Shown here piece by piece: positions 1 to 11,877 of a stretch of DNA of 64,000 nucleotides (positions within the stretch are counted from its first letter, which is position 1; each line of letters begins with the position of its first letter). The position numbers were made by a program, and so were the translations under genes. The notes under the pieces were generated by a model that was not told the DNA's origin, ran no database searches, and was given only the letters and a program-made list of their open reading frames with translations. Source of the DNA: Zygnema cylindricum (Eukaryota > Streptophyta > Zygnematophyceae > Zygnematales > Zygnemataceae). The stretch is taken from NCBI GenBank assembly GCA_037447655.1, contig JBBHKE010001779.1, forward strand, positions 300,211 to 364,210. Direction: 5' to 3'.

Positions 1-210
1 GAGGGTCAGCGGAGGTCAAAAGGAACGTGCGACGATATATTAGTCGACCTGCATACACCGTGCGGAAAGCACATGGCGTGTACAACGTGATCGTTTCTCA
101 TCGTCTGTTCTTCGTGGATATTTTTTTTACATCTCGTCGAGAAGAGTCTCTGCACACTAGACGATGGGCTCGATGACTTCGCGAATCTAAAAAAATGAGA
201 AATCCAACGG
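1..210. repeat. Dispersed repeat, copy 1
   Basis: This stretch is a diverged copy of about 52245-52470. Shared blocks include the start (gtcagcgga.gtca.aagga), the 'gtcgacctgcatacaccgtg' type block and a 'gagagtctct' block, in the same order. No coding capacity is recognised. The copy is cut by the window edge. It is probably part of a transposable element; class unknown. Confidence 0.6.
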
Positions 211-304
211 TTGATATTTACGCATGTAATATTGCAGCCATCTAGTTAACATGTTTCGTCATGTTTCGTTTGACAAAAAAATATTGTACGAATTTTTACG
301 AAAT

Positions 305-358
305 CGTACAGCGTTTAGTAAACAACCCCACTTTTCCTCTAATGGAAGTTCACCCTTG
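305..358. repeat. TIR-like motif shared with other elements
   Basis: Read on the minus strand this carries a ttccattag(a)g(a)aaaagtg block followed by gggttgtttac. The same motif occurs at 6131-6175 and 63906-63940 (forward), and in shortened form at 63300-63346. It looks like one terminus of a TIR element family; the other end of this copy is not seen. Confidence 0.5.
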
Positions 359-1616
359 GAAGAACAAATAAATTTTGTTTAGGCATTGGACGAATCGACA
401 CCGTAGAGCCAAATAGCATCGCGATTCCCTTTTACTTTTTAAAATCAAACTGTGTACTTCACAATCGGGGCTAGTAGTACGGTTCAAGTCGAAGTCAACA
501 AACTAGTGCATCCGCCACATAGAAATGAAGATGTCCAGCATAAGCTCGCCTAAACGCCTCCTTTCTGCTTTTGCACCTGGCTCATTTCTATGTCTCAGTT
601 AAAGTAACTAGTGCGCCTAACTCTTTTGTTTCTATGTAAGCGCTAGCGCGTCGGACTCTGTATTTCTATGTATCAGATTAGTGTTGTGCAACTCTGAGAC
701 CTCCATAGGTCCTCAGAATGGGCAACTCACACGAAGCCCTTAGGATTACCCTGACCCCTTTTTGAATCAAGAATAAAAACTGCCACCTTGGCAGACTAAA
801 ACTCGATCACCTTAACCTTTGTGAAGACAATACTCCTTTCAATCAATAGCAAAAAGAATCTTTGAATTTGCTCCCTTGAGCAATAAGTTATAAGTGGTCA
901 AAGTTGACCTTTTGTATAGGAGCTCTCTCGGAGAGAGGCGGCTACCACTAATTTTGGCTAAGTCTAAATCCCTCTCTAAACCCCCTTTTATTGAAGTACG
1001 ACATCAATAACAAGAGTGTACCGTACATAGAGGTACAAGTGCGAGAGTACTTTATGTACGACTCTTGTACGGCATTGTCAAGAAATGACATCTGTCATAT
1101 CCAGACATGGTATCATGCGCTCTGGAGATCCCTTCATCCGAACTTGGTATCATGCGCTCTAGAGATTTCGTAAATAAATGAGGTGTTGACACGTGTCATC
1201 CAGAGTGGTTTCTAGAATCTCGGCTTTAACCGTGGCCGTTGATCCCAATCGACTTTTCATACAGACCGCTGAAATAAATGTCCGTAACATTTATTTTGTA
1301 CAGTATATAAAGTACAATGATATCTATGCTCTTCGTCCCCGTTTTATCAATTTAATGGAATAATACACGTATAACAATTTAAATATCTATTGTATCTTAT
1401 GTATCTCAGCCTTCGTTCTAAGCTATAGGAAAAAGCTGACAGCCGCCGGCTCTCCTAACAGCCAGTAGGTACTACGATCAAATTCTAGTTTGGCAGCCAT
1501 TTAGTGACTACAACAAATATGGGAATTGGAGAGTAGAGTGAAAAACAAGTTGCCTTTGCCGACTTTCCCCCTTTTTCTATTTTAGATCTAGAAAATACAT
1601 AAAGAAAAATCGTTAA
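359..1616. other. Intergenic, no gene seen
   Basis: There is no recognised protein, RNA gene or clear element boundary. The block contains short repeated motifs such as 'tttctatgta' near 520-690 and a near-duplicate 'ggtatcatgcgctct' at about 1109 and 1147. Short open frames here lack any recognisable domain and I treat them as chance. Confidence 0.5.
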
Positions 1617-1915
1617 TTTTTACAGGTATCGATGACCACTTGCCAATATTTGATATGTATCAAATTACTCGATAACTGATATATCGAGAAGACAAATATC
1701 GTGAATTTTCTCCAATATATAATTTTTTTTTTTCTGAATTATTTTACCAAGAGCCCACCCCCCCCCCCCCCGCGGAGACACCAACCTTTTATCAAATATA
1801 TCGCGATGATTTATGTTTGTGTCGGTACGATATATCTAGGCCTCTAACTAATCGATATTCAATGTATCGAACATTGGGATCGTCGCGATATGATTTTACC
1901 CGATACCCAACACTA
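1617..1915. mobile_element. Eroded hAT-like MITE
   Basis: The right end reads cccgatacccaacacta, the inverse of the terminus tagtgttgggtatcggg of the intact element at 54966-55367. The left end (from about 1617) is degraded but keeps ggtatcgatgacc. Subterminal atatcg/cgatat motifs match the other copies. A C-run with cgcggag sits in the middle, as in the intact copy. The target duplication is no longer visible. There is no coding capacity. Confidence 0.65.
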
Positions 1916-4872
1916 AGTGTCACCAATAGCGCCAACTAACATGTTTATGTTTGCCATTGGACTCTCCTCGTTGGTTGAAGCAACCTGTGTTGCACTTTAC
2001 TTTTTCATTTCAATGTTTCAGTTACACCATTTTCTCATTCACATTAACAGAGCCGGCTAGACCCGCGCTAAATTGTTAGCTGGTCGTGAGGTATAACATG
2101 TTTTGAGAATCAAAGAGTGCCCAGATATGTAGGAATTCTGTATGTTTTTGAACCTGCTGATGTAAATTCTTTCGCTGAAGTAAATATTGCTTATGCAAAA
2201 GGTGTTTCCCTTAACAAATGCATGTAGACGTCACGATGATAGTGCATTGGTGCGTTCATATAGGAAAGAATCGCCAACGTTATGGTCTCCTGCATATCGT
2301 TTGATGTCACATCTAGTGAAAGACTACAGCACCGTGAAGTGCATGGCTTAGAGGATCTTAGGGTTATGATCTTTAGTGTGGCATATTCTCAGGCTCATGT
2401 GTCTGTAGTAGTTTGTAGTGTTACAACAGTTTGGTTTTTGTTGTACTTGCTTTCAAATTTTTTTTTTGGCTTTTAAACAACCTTTGTTGTGCTTTTAGTC
2501 ATTTACTATGCTCGTTTTTTAACTTTGTTGGTCATCAATTATTTTTAGTGACAAACATGTGTTGTACATTGATGGTCTTTCAATTGGTTTTTTGGAAATA
2601 AAAACTTCTTCTTTTTACTGGAAGCGCGATGATAGACAATAAAACGAAATTGAAAAACATAGCGCGGATGGAAGCAAACAACAAGGAAAACCGGCGAAAA
2701 AAACGAACTAACAAGCGAATTAGAGCAATCCAACAAACACCATTGAAAGGGACAACGGGAACAAAAAAATAATAGAATACTAAACTCAAATCTTGAACTT
2801 GAATAAAGTTGAAAAAACAACTAACAACAAATAGGATTGTCGTAACACATTGAGGGGGTTTCGAAACACGTTGATGATATATAAAAACAACAACAAATCG
2901 AGGGAGGATGAAGTTTGCACTCATTGTAAAGTTAATGATAAATGTTGACGATAAAAATAAGTATGGACGCAATTAGGAAGCCTATTAAGGCCCCTCGTTT
3001 AAAAAAACAAAATACGTTGTTTTGGAACTACCCCGATTTAAAATGAATTAATGTTAGATAAAATTGTTTCCAATATCTATTACGGAAACTAATGTGCTTC
3101 AAATTTTATATGCATGTTGATATTATAATGTGCAACGCGTTTCACAACACATCCACATGTTAAAAATGTAGTTTGACTACCGAGTTTTGCGATTAACGTG
3201 TTTTGAAGTCAATTGCCGCAAGGGGTTTCTTTCTTTAACGACAAACCACCAACACTCGTTTGTCCACCATACATGAACATAATTTCATAACAAGGCAACA
3301 ATACATTTTACGACACATCTACGTGTTGGACGAGTATTTTGTCGATTGTGTTTTGCAACTAAGACATTTACTAGTGTTTTAAAGTAATAGAAACCAACTT
3401 CTATTACTACTTATTAACACCATTGTGTTTAACAATAAGCTCACGTAATTTTGCTAAGAAAAAAATTCCTTACTACAATGTATATGAAGGTTGTAAGCAT
3501 CTTTGGATGGTTTTATTTCAAAGGCACCGTTGACTCACCAATATAATTTCCAACAGTTCTCCATATTACAAGAGTTTTTGGGTGATTCGCTTGTAAGATT
3601 TGTGAAACCCCCGACAATGGCCTCTAACCCTATGTCTTGCGAGATGGCCCCCGCCACTTGGGCTTAAAATGCCCTCTAACGTTAGTAAAGCTCTTTCCTC
3701 CATGTTTCCCCATATTTACGGAGGCTTGTCTTGATTGATCGCTCCCCCCTAAAGGCGTTTTATGGAATACCGATAAATTGAAATTTCATATGTGGGCCCT
3801 AATTTTGTGTCCCATAAGTGCTCCTTACATCGTTGGCCCCTCCTTATGGGCCAGCCCCTCACCCACCTTCATTTCTTTTGCCCTCGTCTTGAGGGCTGCA
3901 CTCTCCTCTTCGAAAATAGAAATCGTCGATAACCTGAGTAAGTGCCAAACCAACCACACCTGGATAGTTAGCCACATATTCGGGGTAGATCATGTTACAA
4001 CTAACAAAGGTATTAAAAGATCTATGTCTCTTTCGACTCAAACCCTCTTTTGAGGGTGAATCGCCGTGCCTCTTTAGACTGACATTCTATTACGGTGGGG
4101 AATCGCCGTGGGTTTCCACATTGTCTTTATGCATGCTCTTGCAACCGGTATGCTCTCGCGACCCTTCATACTTTGGTTCCTGCTAGTCCTCATACCCGTG
4201 GGAGCCGACCCAAATATCCCTCTAAGGATTATGTTATAATATTGGAGCATTCGAGGGCGTGCGCGTCCAAGTCTTGAGAGAGTACGTCTTTGTACAATTA
4301 CGGCCGCCCTCTCCGAAGCTCTTGATCCCCGACCTTGCCTCTCCCAACACCTTAATTATTGAAGGATTATTTCCCCCAAAATTTACAGTAGTCTCTAGTC
4401 TGTATCGCCGTAACCTCTAACATTTATAATCTGATCCGGAACTCCATGTTACGGATCTTGTCCGATATCCTTTGGTTTATCCGATATCCCATGTCCAAAT
4501 TCGAACCATAACCCCCCACTTTATGCAGGGTCCATGTATTCCACACCACCTTGAGCACCTTTATGATCGGGATTGACATAATGAATTACATATTATAAGG
4601 CTTTTTCTATAAGTGTTTATCTATATTGATAAGTCTTACATTTTGCAAATTTTTTTTCGTAACCATTATTATGAACTATAAAGAGGGGAAGGAAAGAGGA
4701 GATGGGAGGGGAGGGGAGGAGAGAGGGAGCGCAAAACAACGTAAACCAACAAAAATACGTTTGTTTAGTGCGGTGCTTTATTTATTCGTTGACCTACCGT
4801 ACAGTGAAAAGTACAATGCATGTGCAACGGACGGATCAAAAAACTTGATCGCATAGGTTCGTCGTGCGACGC
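1916..4872. other. Intergenic, no recognised gene
   Basis: Short open frames exist at 2282-2476, 2580-2972 (minus) and 3778-4053, but none shows a domain, a splice-consistent extension or family similarity I recognise. 3590-4330 is less AT-rich and may be a decayed transposon, but I cannot assign it. A (GGGA/GAGG) purine stretch lies at 4685-4730. Confidence 0.5.
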
Positions 4873-5372
4873 TACATCGTGAATCGTAATTAGAGTTATA
4901 TACGCTAATTCCGTTACCCCAAATTTCGACTCTATCATCATAAATAGAGTACATTATTCGAAATTATTCTTTAGGTTATTTAAGGTATTTTTATGAATGA
5001 GCGTTAATAGCAGTAATACAGTGCCGTTTTAAATAGTGTGGCCTACGGTTGGTGTCTGACCGTGCAAAACTGTACTTTATTAAGTAAAAAAATATAACTA
5101 ATGATTTAATACATGCCATTTTCATGTAATTGGGTTTTAACAAACAACGCAATGCAAACGTCATAATGACGTAAAACTGTACATTTTGTCAAATTCTGTT
5201 TGTGTACTTTATTTACAGTGGATGTATTCAGCGCCCAAATTTACCCTAAAATTAGAGTTATTGATAAACTAGAGTAAAATTCATTTTTGAAAAAGTGATA
5301 TCACACAAATTAGAGTTCATAACTCTAACTATTTTTTTAACTTTTTTTACTCTAATTACAATTCGCGGTGTA
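4873..5372. mobile_element. TIR element (MITE), TACACCG family
   Basis: The ends are near-perfect inverted repeats: the left begins tacatcgtgaatcgtaatta and continues gagt, the right ends actctaattac then aattcgcggtgta. If the terminal TA is a target duplication, the TIR starts CACCG, as in Tc1/mariner-type elements (inference). The same family occurs at 48657-50191, with related ends at 19445-20025, 26975-27194, 27193-27677 and 42360-43168. There is no transposase reading frame. Confidence 0.75.
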
Positions 5373-5840
5373 CAGTAAGGGTATCGAACAAGCCCCCATA
5401 CAAGTGTGGGACCTTCGGCACCTCGCGGCACCTCGCGCCGACATTCGGCACCTCTTGGGATCGGGGACGAGAAATAGGGTTTTGGGGTTTGGGTTGATTT
5501 TTTAATAAAAAAAAAACAAAAACAGAAAAAATAAACCCTAAACGAGCGGTCGCGGACGTCTTCGGCACCCCGGAGGGCCAAAAAGTTGCAAGATTCAGTG
5601 CAGTACTGGACTGAATCTTGCAACTTTTTGGCCCTCCGGGGTGCCGAAGACGTCCGCGACCGCTCGTTTAGGGTTTATTTTTTCTGTTTTTGTATTTTTT
5701 TTATTAAAAAAACAACCCAAACCCCAAAACCCTATTTCTCGTACCCGATCCCAAGAGGTGCAGAATGTCGGCGCGAGGTGCCGCGAGGTGCCGAAGGTCC
5801 CACACTTGTATGGGGGCTTGTTCGATACCCTTGCTGTACA
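5369..5840. repeat. Long palindrome / fold-back, 231-bp arms
   Basis: The left arm 5369-5599 and right arm 5610-5840 are inverted copies with only scattered mismatches, separated by a 10-base loop (gcagtactgg). Positions pair at a constant sum of 11209, so there are essentially no net indels. The arms include gtgccgaagacgtccgcgac and its complement. Because both strands carry nearly the same reading frame, similar peptides appear on each strand; these are not real genes. Transcribed, it would form a very long hairpin. It abuts the right end of the MITE at 4873-5372. Confidence 0.9.
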
Positions 5841-6316
5841 TTACAGTACACCGTGAATCGTTTTTAGCGTTTATAAATTATTAGTGTTAATAATTAATTA
5901 TTGTTATCATAGCTAATTTGGGTTTGCTTTTTTTTTTTTTTTAAGTTTAATTGTAATTGATCCATAACGCTGATTTAGGTACACCGGATCTGCCGTAATT
6001 ATATGCACAGTAAAATAGGTTCAGGTACAGAATCGGACAATTCGTACAATGTCGCGTCCTTTTGCTATAATTAATCCATAATTATAATTTGGGTTTCCGG
6101 GTTAATAATTAATACGCCGTTCATACTTAGGGTGAAGTTCCATTAGACGAAAAGTGAGGTTGTTTACAGAAATTCGGACCTCTCTGTACTACGAAGTACC
6201 TCTTATTTTGTTTTTATCAGGAAAACAACATTACAGAATCTTGCCAATATTCTCCAAAAGTCTGGGAGTTAACATTGGCCGTTGGATGGGTTTTCGTGAA
6301 GCATTCGCTTCGAAAG

Positions 6317-6366
6317 TTTCTGTAATTGGTGATGTACCTCACGAGGTACATCACCAATTACAGAAA
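6317..6366. repeat. Perfect 24-bp inverted repeat
   Basis: tttctgtaattggtgatgta begins the left arm; the right arm is its exact complement, with a 2-base loop (ac) at 6341-6342. It lies inside the TIR element 6131-6986. It may be the fused ends of a deleted element, or a hairpin structure. Confidence 0.9.
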
Positions 6367-6660
6367 AATTTGAGCCGCGACACGTTGGATAATGTACATA
6401 CGTGTCAGGACTTCAACCAACGGAAATCAAAAAATTTCGCACACGATATACACATTAAAAAATGCAACAAAAAATATAAACGAAATCTCGTAACGCACTT
6501 TTGTCACGCTATTTTTGTAAGCGCCCATTCGTCACACTATTTCTGGCAGCGCTCATTCGTCACCCGTAAAAACAGGAACCCTAAAAAAATGAGGTGGTAT
6601 CTGACAAGGCGTCTGCAAAGAGTACAAATGTTGTGTTGCACGATGACCTGGTACCCACGT

Positions 6661-6921
6661 GCATGGTACGCAAATGAAGATTTTGGTCGGCGTGAAAATT
6701 ATTGACGATTTGCAATATCCAATCCATAGCTACGTGGCACCACTCTTTTGCTAACACGTGCATTACAGACTGCGCAATGGAACTTCTACCAGGTGCATGG
6801 TACGCAAATGAAGATTTTTGGTCGGCATGAAAGTTATTGACGATTTGCAATATCCAATCCATAGCTACGTGGCACCACTTTTTTGCTAACACGTGCATTA
6901 CAGACTGCGCAATGGAACTTC
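6661..6921. repeat. Two-copy tandem repeat, 134-bp period
   Basis: Copies 6661-6786 and 6795-6921 share gcatggtacgcaaatgaaga through cgcaatggaacttc with few differences. Similar minus-strand peptides appear twice as a result. No function is assigned. Confidence 0.9.
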
Positions 6922-7520
6922 GTTCAAATTGTCGCATTCTGTAATGTTGGCCGTACAGTTACAGAATGTCCTAATGGAACTTCACCGTTATACACTAAAA
7001 TATGTACCAATAAAAATCCATATATTTTAAGCGCAGTTCTGTATGCAACCGACATAAGTTAACTGCAATCTGCGAATGATTTTCCGTAATGAAGTACATT
7101 GTGTACGAACAAGCACCTTCCGTACACCACACTATTCAAGAATTATATACTACATAATCGTTATCGGTAATTTACAAGTAACCGTAATTAACATAAAGGA
7201 AAAATTAGATTTGTTAATTCTGTTTCACGTTTCGAGGTCAAAATTTGGGGGAGCCGATATAGAGTACATAAGGCTAATAAATGATTCACCGTGTACTTTA
7301 CAGTACAGTACTGTACTGTACTCAACGGCGCAACGGGACGTCCTACGGTGAAATTGGAAGGTGGGCGAGGTGGCTACAGTACCGATAATAGATTGATGCA
7401 AGCACTTTAATGCGGTCTGCTGCAGAAGCCTACTATTTCGTACGAAACTCGGAAAGTTTAAAATATCTCACATGTCAAAACACAAACCCTAAAATAGGAA
7501 ACACTTGCAAAGCAGAGTGG

Positions 7521-10500
7521 ATGGCTACGGCAAGTGCTTTTTCTCTGCAGTCAGCTTGTGGCACGTGTGGAGGCGGAGGAGACCTCTATGCCTCCCAATG
7601 TTCTCATCTTACACTCTGTATGGCTTGTGGTAAAACTATGGCCGAAAAAGCTGATCCATGTAAACAGTGTGGAGTTCCGTTGACTCGTTTAATAAAGGTC
7701 AGTTTCTCTTGTTTTTTTATAGCCTGCATTTGTAAAATGTGATTAAAACATATGTTTTGAGTCTTAAAACTAATTTGGTGATGAATGATGTGACAACAAT
7801 AGAAAGAAGGAGAGAGGGAGTAATATATCCCATTTTTTCAGTTTTTACTTAGTAGTTCATTGGTTTTAGAGTCTAGATTAAACGGACTATGTTATATATG
7901 GATTATTCGGTTTTTTTATTATTATCATTGCTATAATTGAGGATCCTGCGAATTTGACACAACGGTCATTAAATGTTAATTGCTACTTATTTTGGTGACT
8001 TTTATGTTCACACGTTTTAGTGTGGATCATGAATTACTTGAAATCTAGGGAATTAGTGAATTGATGTCTCAGCATCTCACCTTTCACTCTAATTAGTGTG
8101 AGACAACGGATTAATTCTAAGTGACAATAACCCAAAAGTCTACACGCAAATTGGTATGGCAACATTATTGCAAGAAAATAAGTTTTTATGTGGTCTTCAG
8201 GTTTCTAAACATGCCTTTATTTTGTGGACACGAGTTGGTGTTGACCAAAAAAATTTCCCATCCAAGCAATTAGTGATTTTTCTGCATTCATTTTGGCAAA
8301 CGATTACGGCTTTGTGGTTGAACAATAAAAACAATTATGGAGGCGATTCTCTCCATACGGTTTCAAAATTATCATTCCATACTGATTTCAGTTTATCTTT
8401 ACAAAAGGTCTTAACGTGGACATATGTTGTCGATGATTTGTTTTGGTGGTGAAAAATGCTTGAAACCACGCTGTATAAGGATCGTTAATGGACATAGTAC
8501 AGACTTACAATTGTAATGAGTTAGTGTAATAGGTTCACATGTGCTTTAGGTTGTCCATGGGTTATGGCATACATCTAGGATTAAAACAGCTTATGCTCCG
8601 TGAGAATTTCCCTAGTAGTCATTAGTGTTATTAAATCGGAAATCTTTTAGTATTTGAAAAGATGTTTATAATTATTGAAATTATTTTACGAAATTCATTG
8701 TTATCGACTTGGGTGCTATGCATTTGAAACAAGGATAGATTTGGAATTTAGAACTTCTTTACTTTAATTTCAAATCATATGCCAGTTATGTCGATTGACT
8801 TTCAGAAGCTCCAAACTCCTTTCCCTAAAACTTTGACCTATAATCAATTTGGAGAACAATACATTGTGTACATGCAATAAAAGAGCCTCAATTTTGTTGC
8901 TGGGAGTTTTGTTCTTGGCTACCCTTTTGACCAATGAATGCATAAGCCCCGGAGGTATCGTCATTAATAGTTTTATTGTTAATCACTAGCCTGAAGTACT
9001 ATAATGTAAGTTGTCACCTTAAAAAATAATCTTTGAATGAGGGTGTGTGGTTTGGGCCTTAACATTATTGTCGTTGACATAGAGGAAAATGTATCAAATG
9101 GAAAATTTCATGCGCATATCTTTTGCTATATATTGGATATTACGGTTATATTATGGTGATACCCCCTGATTATTGTGGTATAAGGTATTTTAAAAACATA
9201 TCGCATCACGATCTGTCAATGGATAATTTATTGCGATATGCTTTTCATCACTCTTAAAGTTAATTAGACTAATTCTTTCTTGATTTTTTTGACTGAACAC
9301 AAAAACTTTGCATTAACACCAGGAATTATTTTTATTCTAGTAGTGATGAAAAATATATCTTAAAAGCTCTCCATTGTAAATTGTGTGGCGTCAGCTGCGA
9401 ACCGTAAAACCATTTCATCCGTCTTCTGTTTTTAAAAAACGCCTTGTCATTATTTTCGCTTAGTGTGACAGTTGTTTACAGACCTTTTCCCTGTTTGTAA
9501 TCTCACTATTCAGTTGTCATTTAGTGTGACAGCCGGTCACACATCTTTTCCGTGGTTTTCAGCTATGTCTATGATCTAGTGGATTTTGAGCACAATGTGC
9601 AAACATGCCTGGAAGAGAATCTGAACCATATTTTTTTTTTTTTTTTTGTTGGGAACATCACATGTGAAAGTAATGTCAATTTGCATCATGATCCACACAA
9701 TTTTGGCAACACAATCCACAATAATTCCCATGAGAGGTAACAGTTTTCCACATGTTCAATACTATGGATATCAGGAATACGATCTCAATTTTATGTGAAC
9801 TTATTGCGGTAAACATCCTAGCTTGTATTGGTTTTTCCCCTTTGTTTTTAACAAAGATTTTTGCTAAAATAGTCTTTTTTATAAGTTATCGATAATTTTA
9901 GTCCTTTCGACATCTTTGCTAATAGAGTCTTTTCTATAGGTTATCGATAATCTTAGTCTTTTCAATGTCTTTTTTAATAGAATCTTTTCTATAAGTTATC
10001 GATAATCTTAGTCCTTTCAATATCTTTGTTAATATCTTTCAGGTGGGGTTTTGTTTTTTGCAGGAGTTTCCGGTTCGTGTAAATCAGTCGAACAAAAATT
10101 ATTATGTGGGAAAATTTCTTCAAGGAATGCCTGTTTTTGGTGGAAAAAAAACGTCCGGAACAACCTGGACTATGCATAAAGAGAATGCCCAAAACCGAAC
10201 CCTTTCCGATGCTGCCCGGGTAAGTTAACCGAAGAAAAAAGTCCTCAAAAAGACCCGTTTAATAACATAGAGATGGTGCGATTGTTCTAAACATTTTTCC
10301 GTTTTCTTTCTCGGCGTTGAACTTTTACATGCGAAGAAGAAACTCTCTGATGATTAGATGATAATAATAAATGCCCACTCTTAAATGAATTGCCACTTCT
10401 AAAGGAACTCCCACTGCTAAACTTAACAGATTGATTAGAAACTATTTGTTTTACTATTATGTTCTTTGACTTTTACAGGAACGATTGAAAAATAAACCGT

Positions 10501-11818
10501 GGATATTGGAGGATGACATCGGGCAATCTTCCTTTCAAGGACATTTAGAAGGAGGCCAAACCGCGGCTTTCTACTATTTAGCCATGCAAGGGAAAGATTT
10601 TGTAGCCTATCCCACTACTGCCTGGTGAGAAAAAGAGTACAAATGCTGGTTTTTTTTTTTTTTTTGTCTTTTTTTTTTGTGTTTTACGACAGTTTCGAGA
10701 GTCTTTGTAGCTTATCCCACTACTGCCTGGTGAGAAAAAAGGTACAAATGCTGGTTTTATTTTTTTTATTTTTTGTTTCTTTTGTTATTCGAGAGTTTCG
10801 AGTCTTCTTAGTTCACTTGTTCAGTTCAGTTCAGTTCAGTCCGGTTCAGTTCTGTTTGATCCAGTCAACCACAGTTTCGTTTCATTTTGTTTTGCTTTGT
10901 TATGTTAATTTCAGTTAGATTTCAGTTTAATTGTACTCAGTTCAGTTTCTGTTCAGTTACATTTCAGTTTACTTCCATTCCAGCTCCAGTTCCAGTTTCG
11001 GTTTCAGTTTCAATCCCAATTTCAGTTCCAGCTCCAGTTCCAGTTTCGGTTTCAGTTTCAATCCCAATTTCAGTTCCAGTTCCAGTTCCAGTTTCAGTTT
11101 AAGGAAGAGAAGGCAAAAACAGAAGAAAAACTTATTTTCCTTGCGTTGATTTTACGCTCGAAAATTATAAATTTCAGAGGAGATTTTTTTTTCACCCCTT
11201 TTTTTTTAACCCTTTTTTAGTAACCCTTTTTTTTTGCAAATGGAGAATAATTCAGGTACAATTTCACAAAGCAGTTGCAATATAAAACTATGTCGTTGGA
11301 GGAAGCTGAGGATATCATGAATCATCGAAGAAAAAAAGCCGATGTCTACAAAAAATGGCTTATGAAAGGAGCCGGAGAGGGAGGAGAGGGAGGGAGTGGA
11401 GGAGACGGTTGGGGAGGAGGCCGAGGAGGTGGTAGGAAAGTGAAAAGCGAGAATGATGACGAATTTGCGTTGGATTTATCTGACAGAGAAGACGAAGGAG
11501 ACGAGGATCAGGACAGGAAGTATAAATCGGGGAAAGGAAAAGGAGAAAAGGGAGAGGGAGATGACGATGAGGAAACGGCTCCGAAGGAAGAAGTGGAATT
11601 GGATGATGATGAAGTAGACAAAGGTGCGTGTTTTTGTTTTGATTATGTATTTTGATACAGTTCTCTTTCTCCCTCTCTCACTCTCTCTCTCCCTCTCTGT
11701 CTCTCTCTCCCTCTCTGTCTCTCTCTCTCTCCTCATCTCTCTTTCTCGCCCTCTCTCCCTCTCTCTGGTTCTCTCCCTGTTTCTTTCCGTCTCTCTCTCT
11801 CGCTCACCCTCACCCTCT

Positions 11819-11877
<59 letters not shown>

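Larger units (their letters stand above)
6131..6986. mobile_element. TIR element, GGTGAAGTTCCATTAG family
   Basis: The ends are exact 16-bp inverted repeats: ggtgaagttccattag at 6131 and ctaatggaacttcacc ending at 6986. The interior holds a perfect 24-bp-arm hairpin and a two-copy tandem repeat. The motif just inside the left end (acgaaaagtg.ggtt) recurs near 311-356 and 63906. There is no coding capacity. A target duplication is not evident. Confidence 0.65.
5847..7295. mobile_element. Possible TIR element with short termini
   Basis: The left end is tacaccgtgaatcg and the right end gattcaccgtgta, inverted and matching the TACACCG family. The span is about 1.45 kb and encloses another TIR element (6131-6986). 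The termini are short, so these could be two unrelated family ends. No transposase was found. Confidence 0.45.

Noticed and set aside
3590-4330. Protein-coding gene on the minus strand
   Set aside because: Short frames broken by stops with no recognised domain; kept only as possible decayed transposon.
5258-5867. Similar 90-120 codon peptides on both strands
   Set aside because: Forced by the palindrome; no domain, no splice support.
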